DNA of 64,000 nt, taken from positions 264,501 through 328,500 of the forward strand of contig NZ_JAUSZA010000001.1 in NCBI RefSeq assembly GCF_030817215.1, read 5' to 3'. A program made the translations under genes and the position numbers. The stretch comes from Paenibacillus sp. V4I3 (GTDB lineage: Bacteria; Bacillota; Bacilli; Paenibacillales; NBRC-103111). A model generated the notes under the pieces. The model did not search any database, had not been told where the DNA came from, and worked only from the letters and a program-made list of their open reading frames with translations. Within the stretch, counting starts at the first letter, position 1. Each line of letters opens with the position of its first letter. This document shows positions 55,769 through 63,526 of the stretch, piece after piece.

Positions 55769-56175
55769 TTGGCGTATTTTCTATCTTTTAAACGGTTTGC
55801 GACCTCAGATGAGATTCTCATCTTCCCTGAGACCCGATATGTCTGTCCTACAGCTGTTCTTTAGTGGCTTGCCTAACCCTAATATTTTTCGACAATTCCT
55901 TTATATATGATATAGCTCATTCATCCAATCTTTCTCTAGAATCCATATTAGCGGTTGAATGGTGTTGTAAAAAGTGCAACAATTTGGTCCTATACAGGCC
56001 AATTCGCAACAAATGGACTCGAAATGTTGTACAAACTACAACTTCAAGTTGCAAAATAGCCTTTTGGCGTGTGAATTGTTGCAGTAAATACAACATTGAT
56101 AACCACTATAGCCCATCTGCCCTCACGAAAGCTGAATGATACCGGGAACATATAGTCATTTCTGCATGAAAAAAA
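55769..56175. other. Non-coding stretch upstream of the pur promoter
   Basis: No gene. It contains the three GTTGyA-N5-TrCAAC inverted repeats at 55964-56094 and otherwise low-complexity AT-rich sequence. Together with the pur leader this makes just over a kilobase without a gene. Confidence 0.5.
55964..56094. repeat. Three operator-like GTTGNA-N5-TNCAAC inverted repeats
   Basis: GTTGTA-AAAAG-TGCAAC (55964-55980), GTTGTA-CAAAC-TACAAC (56026-56042, perfect) and GTTGCA-GTAAA-TACAAC (56078-56094). Each is a 6-bp inverted repeat with a 5-base centre. The first, read on the minus strand, is GTTGCA-CTTTT-TACAAC, sharing the CTTTT centre of the pair at 28015-28083. Half-sites (GTTGCA at about 56049) lie between. 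They precede no gene directly on the plus strand; dctA is transcribed towards them and purE away from them. Confidence 0.6.
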
Positions 56176-56201
56176 GGGCATTCCACTGAATGGAATAGCC
56201 C
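56176..56201 (-). terminator. Terminator after the DctA gene
   Basis: GGGC-aTTCCA...TGGAAta-GCCC stem of about 10 bp with a 2-base bulge, followed on the minus strand by seven T residues. Lies 54 bases past the symporter stop. Confidence 0.9.
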
Positions 56202-56255
56202 TCTATGCCCCATTATTTTTTAAGCAGCTTTATCAGCCATCCTCAAAAATTCACT

Positions 56256-57542
56256 CTACAAAGCTGGTACTTCTTGTGCAGAAGATTGAAGAGACTCATC
56301 TTGATCTTTAACTTCAGGATTTGGATTAAACTGATTTTCACTCTTCGCAATGACAATGGTTGCTACGCTATTACCAATAATGTTCGTAATTGCTCTCGCT
56401 TCCGACATGAATCGGTCCACCCCAATAAGAAGCGCCATGCCTTCAATGGGAATGACATTGTTCGGGATTGCGGCTATGGTAGCCGCCAGTGTGACGAAGC
56501 CTGATCCGGTAATGCCAGCAGCACCTTTCGAAGTTAGCATCAGTACGCCCATGAAGGTCAGTACCTGAATCCAGCTTAGTTCTACACCATAGGCTTGTGC
56601 AATGAATAACCCTGCCATAGATAGGTAGATTGATGTACCGTCAAGGTTGAACGAATAACCAGTGGGAACGACGAGACCTACGACCGGCTTCGATGCGCCG
56701 AACTTCTCCAGCTTTTCCATAACACGCGGCAATGCGGATTCGGATGATGATGTTCCTAATACAAGCAGCAGCTCTTCTTTAATGAATCGTAAGAGCTTAA
56801 TTAAGCTAAACCCATACATTCTACAAATGGATCCGAGCACAATAAAGATGAACAGTGCCATGGTTATATAGACGGACCCCATCATTTTACCGAGAGAAAA
56901 CAATGAATGAACGCCGAATTTACCGATCGTATAAGACATTGCACCAAAAGCAGCAATTGGAGAGAATTTCATGATGATTCCTACAATGCGGAAGAAAATT
57001 TCATTCATTTTCTCCAGGAAATTCGTAACGGGTTTCGCGCTGTCCCCAAGACCAGCCATCGCGAGGCCAAACAAGATAGAGAAGAATAGAACCGGCAGCA
57101 TATCACCTTTGGAGAAGGCAGCCATCACGTTATCCGGAACGATATTTGTAAGGAAATCGACAAAGCCGTGACTAGTTGCTGCCGCGTCTTTCGTATACTT
57201 CGCAACATCTGCGGCCTTCACACCAGCCGTGCTCATTCCTGCGCCAGGACGAATGATGTACATGACAGCCACCCCGATAACCATGGCAAAAGTAGTAATA
57301 AATTCAAAGTACAGCAGCGCCTTGCCGCCGATTCGACCTACTTTTTTCATATCCCCCATACCGGCGATCCCGATGACAATCGTAAAGAACACAATTGGAG
57401 CTATGACCATCTTGATCATTTTCACGAACACATCGGAAAGTACTTTTAAGCTCTCACCCTGATGAGGGAAAAACTGACCGACCACAATCCCGAGCACAAT
57501 CGCTAACAGTACCTGCAGTGTTAAGTTTTTTCTAAGTTTCAT
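56256..57542 (-). CDS. dctA: C4-dicarboxylate:cation symporter, DctA type
   Basis: Secondary transporter of the DAACS family (428 residues), with about eight membrane segments. It opens LTLQVLLAIVLGIVVGQFFP and VIAPIVFFTIVIGIAGMGD. The conserved substrate-binding region reads VPTGYSFNLDGTSIYLS and TSKGAAGITGSGFV, and ends in a hydrophilic acidic tail (KSENQFNPNPEVKDQDE). Glutamate versus malate/fumarate/succinate cannot be settled from sequence alone. The malic enzyme 29 bases upstream and the DctSR system point to C4-dicarboxylates. Confidence 0.92.
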   Translation of the reverse strand: MKLRKNLTLQVLLAIVLGIVVGQFFPHQGESLKVLSDVFVKMIKMVIAPIVFFTIVIGIAGMGDMKKVGRIGGKALLYFEFITTFAMVIGVAVMYIIRPGAGMSTAGVKAADVAKYTKDAAATSHGFVDFLTNIVPDNVMAAFSKGDMLPVLFFSILFGLAMAGLGDSAKPVTNFLEKMNEIFFRIVGIIMKFSPIAAFGAMSYTIGKFGVHSLFSLGKMMGSVYITMALFIFIVLGSICRMYGFSLIKLLRFIKEELLLVLGTSSSESALPRVMEKLEKFGASKPVVGLVVPTGYSFNLDGTSIYLSMAGLFIAQAYGVELSWIQVLTFMGVLMLTSKGAAGITGSGFVTLAATIAAIPNNVIPIEGMALLIGVDRFMSEARAITNIIGNSVATIVIAKSENQFNPNPEVKDQDESLQSSAQEVPAL

Positions 57543-57571
57543 CGTAAAATCCTCCTTTATTTCTGCTTGAT

Positions 57572-58996
57572 TTAGGATTGGACTTTCTCTTTGCGTCTTC
57601 TGGCGACCCCGTCTTCATAAGCCGCTTCTATAACCGCATCTCTCACTCGTTCTGCGACCGATTGATTAAACACACTTGGAATAATGTAATACTCATTCAG
57701 CTCATCCTCTTGAACAACCGATGCAATCGCCTTGGCTGCGGCAAGCTTCATATTCTCTGTCACTCTGGTAGCCCTGCAATCCAGCAGTCCACGGAACAAG
57801 CCCGGGAAGCAAAGGACATTGTTGATTTGGTTCGGGTAGTCCGAACGCCCTGTAGCCATAACCCGCACATAAGGCTCTGCCTCTTCGGGGAGAATTTCCG
57901 GTGTTGGGTTTGCCATCGCAAAGACAATAGGATCTTTCGCCATTTTGGCAACGTCTTCCCTTTTAAGTACACCAGGTCCCGATACACCGATAAATATATC
58001 TGCTCCTCCAATAACTTCTGACAGCGATCCTTGAAACTGGTTCGGATTCGTATGTTCCGCATACCACTGCCAAAAAGGATTATCGTAAACCCCTTCACGC
58101 GTGATGGCACCCTGTCGATCGACACCGATAATGTTTCGAACACCTGCAGCCATCAGCATTTTCGTGCAAGCCGTTCCTGCCGCGCCAATGCCGCAAAGCA
58201 CGACTTTACAATCCTCAAGCTTCTTGCCTACGAGTTTAACGGCATTAAGTAACCCCGCCAAAAGCACCACAGCTGTACCATGCTGATCATCATGAAATAC
58301 GGGAATATCCAATTCCTCGATTAGCCGCTGCTCAATCTCAAAGCATCTAGGAGCAGATATATCTTCTAGATTAATTCCGCCGAATGTCGGAGATAGCGCT
58401 TTCACGATACTTACAATTTCATCTGTATCCTGTGTAGCCAGACATATTGGGAACGCATCGACGCCAGCTAACTGCTTAAACAACATCGCCTTTCCTTCCA
58501 TGACGGGCATAGCTGCTTCAGGTCCAATATTACCTAGACCAAGTACGGCAGTTCCATCGGATATGACCGCAACCGTGTTGCGTTTGATGGTGAGCGTATG
58601 GGCAAGCGACGGCTTTTCGTGGATCGCCATGCACACCTTGGCAACACCCGGTGTATACACCCTGGAGAGGTCATCTCGATTCTTAATGGGATACTTGGGA
58701 CTCATTTCAATTTTCCCGCCCAAATGAAGCAGAAACGTTTGATCCGAAACATGAACGATTTTCACTCCCGCTAATGTGCGGATGGCCGCGGCAATCAGTT
58801 CAGTATGCTTGTTATCGTATACATTGATCGTGATATCCCGAACCGTGATGTTTTTGTCCGTTCTAACGACGTCAATGGCTATAATATCTCCACCTGCATC
58901 ACTAATGGCCGTGGCCACACTGCCGAACGACGCGGTATCCTTATCCAATTCTAGTCTTAAAATAATACTTGTATTAACTCCCGACGGGATTGACAC
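57572..58996 (-). CDS. NAD(P)-dependent malic enzyme with N-terminal ACT domain
   Basis: Oxidative decarboxylase converting malate to pyruvate and CO2 (about 474 residues). GTG at 58996 is taken as the start since AGGTG lies six bases upstream; the GTG at 59005 is inside that site. An ACT-like domain covers about residues 1-80. The enzyme core has YTPGVAKVC, SDGTAVLGLGNIGPEAAMPVMEGK, DDQHGTAVV and VVLCGIGAAGTACTKML (dinucleotide-binding). It shares an operon with the DctA symporter, so imported malate is used at once. NAD versus NADP preference is not visible. Confidence 0.92.
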   Translation of the reverse strand: MSIPSGVNTSIILRLELDKDTASFGSVATAISDAGGDIIAIDVVRTDKNITVRDITINVYDNKHTELIAAAIRTLAGVKIVHVSDQTFLLHLGGKIEMSPKYPIKNRDDLSRVYTPGVAKVCMAIHEKPSLAHTLTIKRNTVAVISDGTAVLGLGNIGPEAAMPVMEGKAMLFKQLAGVDAFPICLATQDTDEIVSIVKALSPTFGGINLEDISAPRCFEIEQRLIEELDIPVFHDDQHGTAVVLLAGLLNAVKLVGKKLEDCKVVLCGIGAAGTACTKMLMAAGVRNIIGVDRQGAITREGVYDNPFWQWYAEHTNPNQFQGSLSEVIGGADIFIGVSGPGVLKREDVAKMAKDPIVFAMANPTPEILPEEAEPYVRVMATGRSDYPNQINNVLCFPGLFRGLLDCRATRVTENMKLAAAKAIASVVQEDELNEYYIIPSVFNQSVAERVRDAVIEAAYEDGVARRRKEKVQS

Positions 58997-59008
58997 GTTC
59001 TTCACCTC

Positions 59009-59059
59009 AAGCGATATCAGACTTTGTTTTCATCTATTTCTGTTTTCATGATATCGCTT
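59009..59059 (-). promoter_or_regulatory. Inverted repeat and direct repeats upstream of the malic-enzyme gene
   Basis: A perfect 10-bp inverted repeat (AAGCGATATC at 59009-59018 and its complement at 59050-59059) encloses two direct copies of TGTTTTCAT (59025-59033 and 59041-59049, 16 bases apart). Read on the minus strand, the second arm ends directly at the AGGTG ribosome site. It could be a DctR operator (direct repeats suit a CitB-type regulator) or a hairpin that masks translation. Confidence 0.5.
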
Positions 59060-59123
59060 TCAAAAGAAGGCGTGAAGAATTTGACCATATTGGTACTTAT
59101 GGTCTTTTTGGTCTTCACTTTAT

Positions 59124-59840
59124 TTATGATCTTTTGTTCTCTTTCATCCACACATACCTATTGATCGGACGCCCAATCCCGCCATACTCTAGGTCTAACT
59201 TCACCTGCTTATTCTTCTCGAGAAAATCCAGATACCTGCGTGCCGTAACCCTTGCCAATCCTACGCCTTCAGCTACTTCTTCCGCGGATAAAGATTTGTG
59301 CTGCTGCATCAGAAATAGCATAACTTGTTTCATCGTCAGTGCTTGCAGACCTTTGGGCAAATCCATTTGAACACTGAACTCAGGTGATTCAGGAATCGGT
59401 TCTCCCCCGTTGTTACCGTGTAATAATTGATCCAGTTCAACTTGTGATAATGTCGATTCTTTACCTAATCTTCTCTTCATCATCCGATAATTTTCCAGTG
59501 CCTCTTGCACCCGTTCAAACTTAAAAGGCTTCATGATATAGTCCACTGCGCCATGATGAAGCATCCGCTGGATCGTTGGAATATCGTTAGCGGCTGTAAT
59601 CACAATGGCATCCGTATTTAGCTGTTCATTACGAATCTGCTGCAGCACATCTGTTCCGTTTTGACCTGGCATATAAATATCAAGAATCACGAGGTCAGGC
59701 TTCAAATGACGAATTTTCTCGATACCCTCTATGCCATTGGAAGATGTCCCTACAATTTCAAAGCCGGGAACCCTCTCAACAAATTGCCTGTTCACTTCAA
59801 GAACCATCGGATCGTCCTCAATCAGTACAACTCTATGCAT
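59124..59840 (-). CDS. dctR: Response regulator, DctR/CitB family
   Basis: A 238-residue two-component regulator starting at the ATG at 59840 (the longer frame adds 20 residues translated from the sensor gene's end). The receiver domain has VVLIEDDPMV (Asp pair near 8-9), LVILDIYMPGQNG (phospho-acceptor near 54) and VDYIMKPFKFERVQ (Lys near 104). The C-terminal part has a helix-turn-helix, LSAEEVAEGVGLARVTARRYLDFLE, of the kind seen in CitT/DctR/MalR regulators. Overlaps the sensor gene by eight bases. It probably activates the malic-enzyme/dctA operon. Confidence 0.92.
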   Translation of the reverse strand: MHRVVLIEDDPMVLEVNRQFVERVPGFEIVGTSSNGIEGIEKIRHLKPDLVILDIYMPGQNGTDVLQQIRNEQLNTDAIVITAANDIPTIQRMLHHGAVDYIMKPFKFERVQEALENYRMMKRRLGKESTLSQVELDQLLHGNNGGEPIPESPEFSVQMDLPKGLQALTMKQVMLFLMQQHKSLSAEEVAEGVGLARVTARRYLDFLEKNKQVKLDLEYGGIGRPINRYVWMKENKRS

Positions 59841-61416
59841 GAGTTTCATCCTTTCGTGTATGCATGGGGAAAGTGAGAATAAAGCTTGTCCCCACGCCAA
59901 CCGTGGACTCCACTTCCAGATGAGCCCCGCATTTATTCACAATATTATGGATTAAATACAAACCAATACCCCTGCTTTCGCCTGCATTCGTAGAGAAGCC
60001 TCGCTCAAACATGCGTTGTTTGGTTTCCTCACTCATACCTTTCCCATTATCCTCGACCAAAATCGATAATACTTCATCATCCTGCTCGATACTAATAAAG
60101 ACCTCTTTATGGCCATCCTTCTCCTTCAGGGCATCAAAAGCATTCTCAATCAGATTCCCCAAGATGACCACAACGTCGTGCTGATCCAAATGTTCCGGAA
60201 ATCGCACTAACCTGCTTGCCCGGTCCAAACGAACATCGACGCCCAACTCTCTGCCGCGGCTGATTTTACCCATGAGTAAACCTGCCGCGCTCTCATTCGC
60301 GATCTTGCTTGAGATAAAGCTGCTAATCTCGGATTGTGCTTCCACCGTTTGGAACAAATAGTCCAGTGCCTTCTGCTTATGATCAAGCTGGATCAAACCA
60401 CCGATGGTGTGCAGCTTGTTCATATATTCATGATTCTGCACCCGAAGTGCGTCAACAAAAGCTCTTACGCCGGTCAACTCTTCAGCGATTTTCGTTACCT
60501 CTGAGCGATCTTGAAAAATAGCTACGGCGCCAACCGTATGATGCCCTACTTTAATAGGAACCCGATTACTCAAAATATGAGCAGGACCAACATGCAGCTC
60601 TTGGTTATAAATAGCATGATTCAGCTGCAAAATTTCCGGAAGTCTCGTATCCGGCAGCACTTCCCGAATATGGCGTCCCAGTACTTCTCCTTCGATTTGC
60701 AGCATTTTTTTGGCTTTATCGTTAAAAACCGTGATGTATTCCTGGCTGTCTATGGCAATAACGCCTTCATGCATCGCATTGAAGGTAGCCGTCCGCTCAA
60801 CGAGAAGCTGTGCGATCTCAGCAGGCTCTAAACGAAACATTTGCTCCTTAATATGCCTGGAGAGCATCCACGAACCCCATATCCCAAACACCAACGATAA
60901 GAAAACCGTCGCATAAATTTGTCCCCGCATATCGAGAATGATCCCGGATAGTCCCGGCACCAGCTTCCCCACTAATACGACACCAATTTGTTCGTGCTCC
61001 TCATTCATGACAGGAACGAAGGCTCTAAGCACTGCCCCTTGTTCTCCTTTTGCCCTGGAAAGATACGTATGCTCCGCAAATGCCGCATGCTCATCCTCCC
61101 CCTGCGAATGCTCCCCGATCCGGGAGGATGAAGGATGAGACCACCGAATACCGTTCATATCCAAGACAACAATATAATCAACGTCATTAATAATTCGTAG
61201 ACGTTCAGTGATCGGATTAATTTCCTGTCTTTTGCTCTGTTCGGTTAACCCGCTGATGATAGAAGGCAATTGGGTAACCGTGCGCGCAGTTACAAGCAGT
61301 CTCTGTCCAAGCTCTTGTTCCTGTAAATGAATCACACGGCCTATTAAAATGATACCGCCGATACATATCGCAAATAATACGATACCAAACGACAGGATCG
61401 TAATTTTCCAATTCAT
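59833..61416 (-). CDS. dctS: Sensor histidine kinase, DctS/CitA family
   Basis: Membrane sensor (about 527 residues). ATG at 61416 is preferred, with AAGGG eight bases upstream; a TTG at 61437 is the alternative. Two membrane helices (about 4-25 and 175-195) frame a periplasmic-type PAS/CitA domain (RLRIINDVDYIVVLDMNGIRW; GEHSQGEDEHAAF). A cytoplasmic PAS follows (EGVIAIDSQEYITVFNDKAKKML). Then come the phospho-acceptor His in RVQNHEYMNKLHTIGGL and the HATPase blocks ILGNLIENAFDAL, VEDNGKGM, RGIGLYLIHNIV. In the DctB/S/R triad it senses C4-dicarboxylates with help from an external binding protein. Confidence 0.9.
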   Translation of the reverse strand: MNWKITILSFGIVLFAICIGGIILIGRVIHLQEQELGQRLLVTARTVTQLPSIISGLTEQSKRQEINPITERLRIINDVDYIVVLDMNGIRWSHPSSSRIGEHSQGEDEHAAFAEHTYLSRAKGEQGAVLRAFVPVMNEEHEQIGVVLVGKLVPGLSGIILDMRGQIYATVFLSLVFGIWGSWMLSRHIKEQMFRLEPAEIAQLLVERTATFNAMHEGVIAIDSQEYITVFNDKAKKMLQIEGEVLGRHIREVLPDTRLPEILQLNHAIYNQELHVGPAHILSNRVPIKVGHHTVGAVAIFQDRSEVTKIAEELTGVRAFVDALRVQNHEYMNKLHTIGGLIQLDHKQKALDYLFQTVEAQSEISSFISSKIANESAAGLLMGKISRGRELGVDVRLDRASRLVRFPEHLDQHDVVVILGNLIENAFDALKEKDGHKEVFISIEQDDEVLSILVEDNGKGMSEETKQRMFERGFSTNAGESRGIGLYLIHNIVNKCGAHLEVESTVGVGTSFILTFPMHTRKDETHA

Positions 61417-61532
61417 GCGAAGACCCTTGATCTTCAAAGCCGATCACTCACTTTCTAGCTTGCCGTTTATTTCTAAGATCCCCCTACATTATGTTACACT
61501 GAATTTACGATATAAAACAGCTGGGGGTCCGT

Positions 61533-62585
61533 ATGAAAACGTTTTTCGGTATCATGATGTTTATTGTAATCGGTCTCCTGACAGCGGTGGGATTCGGTTT
61601 CTCCTGGCAATTTAATAACGGCCCGCTTGTGGGTGATGATGAGCAGATCGGACTCGGCCAACAAACGATCATTCGCTTCAGCTTTGTCGTGGCGGAGAAT
61701 ACACCCAAAGGATTAGCGGCTCAGAAGTTCGCCCAATTAGTCAAAGCAAAGACCAACGACACCATTAAGGTAGAATTATTCCCCAATGGTACTCTATACA
61801 ATGAAACCGATGAAGTCGGAGCTTTACAGACGGGCAGCATTCAAATGATCGCGCCAAGTTTCTCTAATATATCCGAAGTTGTTCCCGATTGGATGGCCAT
61901 GGATCTTCCCTTCGTTTTCCAAAACGATGAGGATGTAGCTAAAGCTTTTCAAGGCGAAATAGGAAACATTCTGCTGCGCAAATTAGAACCAAAGGGCATC
62001 GTGGGACTCGGTTTTTGGGCCAATGGTTTTCAGCAGATGACGTCAAATCGCGGCGTTCTTGCCCATCCCGAAGATTTTCGAGATTTGAAATTTCGGATTC
62101 TTCCAAGCAAGATCATCGAATCCCAATTTCGGCATCTGAATGCGAAGACGGTCCCCATTCCTTTTAATCAAGTATACCGCAGTATGGAATCCGGTCAGGT
62201 AGACGGTGGAGAGAACACGATTTCGAACATTTACTCTAAAAAGCTGTATCAGGTCCAAAAATATTTGACCATCAGCAATCATGCCTATCTTGGTTATGGC
62301 GTGCTAGTGAATAAAGTATTTTGGGAGAAATTATCCGCCGATCAGCAAAAGACGATTAATGAAGCCATGCAAGAAGCGACGGTTTGGGCTAATCAAAATG
62401 CGATCGAGATCAACCGTAAACAATGGAACGAGTTACAGAGAATTGGGCAGATGAACGTTCACCTTCTAACCAATGAGGAACGGGATGAATGGCAGCAGGT
62501 GCTTGAGCCAGTCTATGAAGAAGCTCAATCCTATCTTAGTAAAGAGCTCATGGATGCCGTGAACGAGCTTAGACAGGAATACTGA
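61533..62585 (+). CDS. dctB: C4-dicarboxylate-binding protein, DctP/DctB type
   Basis: TRAP-type periplasmic-binding-fold protein (350 residues) with an N-terminal signal or anchor helix (FGIMMFIVIGLLTAVGFGFSW). Family marks are SFVVAENTPKGLAAQKFAQLV, VELFPNGTLYNETDEVGALQTG, LGFWANGFQQMTSNRG, and ESGQVDGGENTISNIYSKKLY. No TRAP membrane subunits (DctQ, DctM) lie nearby. It diverges from dctS with a 116-base shared promoter region. In B. subtilis an equivalent protein (DctB) acts as a co-sensor with DctS. That role is inferred here. Confidence 0.88.
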   Translation: MKTFFGIMMFIVIGLLTAVGFGFSWQFNNGPLVGDDEQIGLGQQTIIRFSFVVAENTPKGLAAQKFAQLVKAKTNDTIKVELFPNGTLYNETDEVGALQTGSIQMIAPSFSNISEVVPDWMAMDLPFVFQNDEDVAKAFQGEIGNILLRKLEPKGIVGLGFWANGFQQMTSNRGVLAHPEDFRDLKFRILPSKIIESQFRHLNAKTVPIPFNQVYRSMESGQVDGGENTISNIYSKKLYQVQKYLTISNHAYLGYGVLVNKVFWEKLSADQQKTINEAMQEATVWANQNAIEINRKQWNELQRIGQMNVHLLTNEERDEWQQVLEPVYEEAQSYLSKELMDAVNELRQEY

Positions 62586-62927
62586 ATATTACGAACCAGA
62601 TCGGACATAATACCTTTCGACGGTGAAACAGCGAGGTGTAGTGTCAAAGATAATTCAATGATAAAACACCAGGGAAGTTGTTTTTGAATCGATATTGAAG
62701 CGAGGGGATGTGCCGTGGGCTCATTAATGTAGTCAAGTACTGCAATAATGTGATGAGGTAATGACCGAGCCAAGTAAGGTTCAAGGCAAAAGTACCATCA
62801 ATCTATTCTCCGTCGAAGAGGACTCCGAAAGGGGTCTTTTTTTTAGTTTTGATGTAAACGTCAAAAACCCTTACCTTAGGAAAAATCAGTGATTTCGTGG
62901 CTTTAACGGGGACAATTTCATATCCGG
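62586..62927. other. Intergenic region after dctB
   Basis: No gene seen. A plus-strand terminator (62818-62844) lies about 230 bases after dctB. The preceding sequence has no ORF of note. It may include debris of the decayed PrsW gene that follows. Confidence 0.5.
62818..62844 (+). terminator. Rho-independent terminator after dctB
   Basis: A stem of about 8 bp (AGGACTCC with GGGGTCTT, one G-U) closed by GAAA is followed by eight T residues. It is 230 bases beyond the dctB stop, so either the dctB transcript runs that far or another small transcript ends here. Confidence 0.85.
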
Positions 62928-63224
62928 ATGCAATCCTTGATTATCGCGCTGCTGTTCTTCGATACGCTAGGCGTGCTCGGGAGAAATGTCATCTTTATTG
63001 GGCTTATAGAAGAAGCGGCGAAGGTATTGGCCATTTTGTTTTGCCTGCGTAATCGAAAATATCATTTTATCCTAAATGGGTTGTTAGTTGGAGCGGCTGT
63101 CGGCTCTGGGTTTGCCGCATTTGAGTAGGCCGGAAACGCACTGAATATCGGCATGCAGGGTATGACTTCTATGTTTGCAGCGTGTTTAAGAAGCGTTACT
63201 TGGTTGAGCGCGACACTCAGATGA
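62928..63224 (+). pseudogene. Decayed PrsW-type intramembrane protease gene
   Basis: The frame reads FIGLIEEAAKVLAILFCLRN and GLLVGAAVGSGFAAFE. This contains the EExxK glutamate motif of PrsW-type glutamic intramembrane proteases, then an in-frame TAG (63126-63128) and continues as AGNALNIGMQGMTSMF to a second stop at 63222-63224. The N-terminal helices and most of the remaining core are missing. It is a non-functional remnant; the product in other Bacilli cuts anti-sigma factors. Confidence 0.75.
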
Positions 63225-63270
63225 ATCCCCCTGGGTTCCACATTACATAAATGTATAACGCAGCGAAGCA

Positions 63271-63310
63271 CAAAAAGGGCACGACCGGGAAACGGGTTGT
63301 GTCCTTTTTG
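63271..63310. terminator. Long terminator-like hairpin
   Basis: A roughly 17-bp stem with G-U pairs (CAAAAAGGGCACGACC with GGTTGTGTCCTTTTTG) around a short loop. The stem itself ends in A/T runs, so it can act in both directions, serving the PrsW remnant and the minus-strand gene that ends at 63527. Confidence 0.7.
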
Positions 63311-63381
63311 CTGTTTGAGCCGACGACGGGAGTTCATGGGAGAGTAAGAAGCAAATCCATTTAACCGTCGTTGATATATAC

Positions 63382-63500
63382 GATTTTTCGAACATAATTG
63401 GCGGGATTCATGCAAAAAGACAAATTATATACGATTTTTCACATAGATTTTTCACTTTAGCCAGCCCAGGGAATTTTCTATATGATTTTTCATATATAAT
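63382..63500. repeat. Cluster of GATTTTTC repeats in AT-rich palindromes
   Basis: GATTTTTC occurs at 63382, 63433, 63446 and 63484. Three copies follow TATATAC or TATAT, and the last sits in a perfect palindrome TATATGA-TTTT-TCATATA. The spacing is 51, 13 and 38 bases. The cluster lies between a dead gene and the end of an unknown minus-strand gene. It may be a regulatory site or part of a mobile-element end. Confidence 0.5.
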
Positions 63501-63526
63501 TCCAAGCATCGAAACAGAAACAGTGC

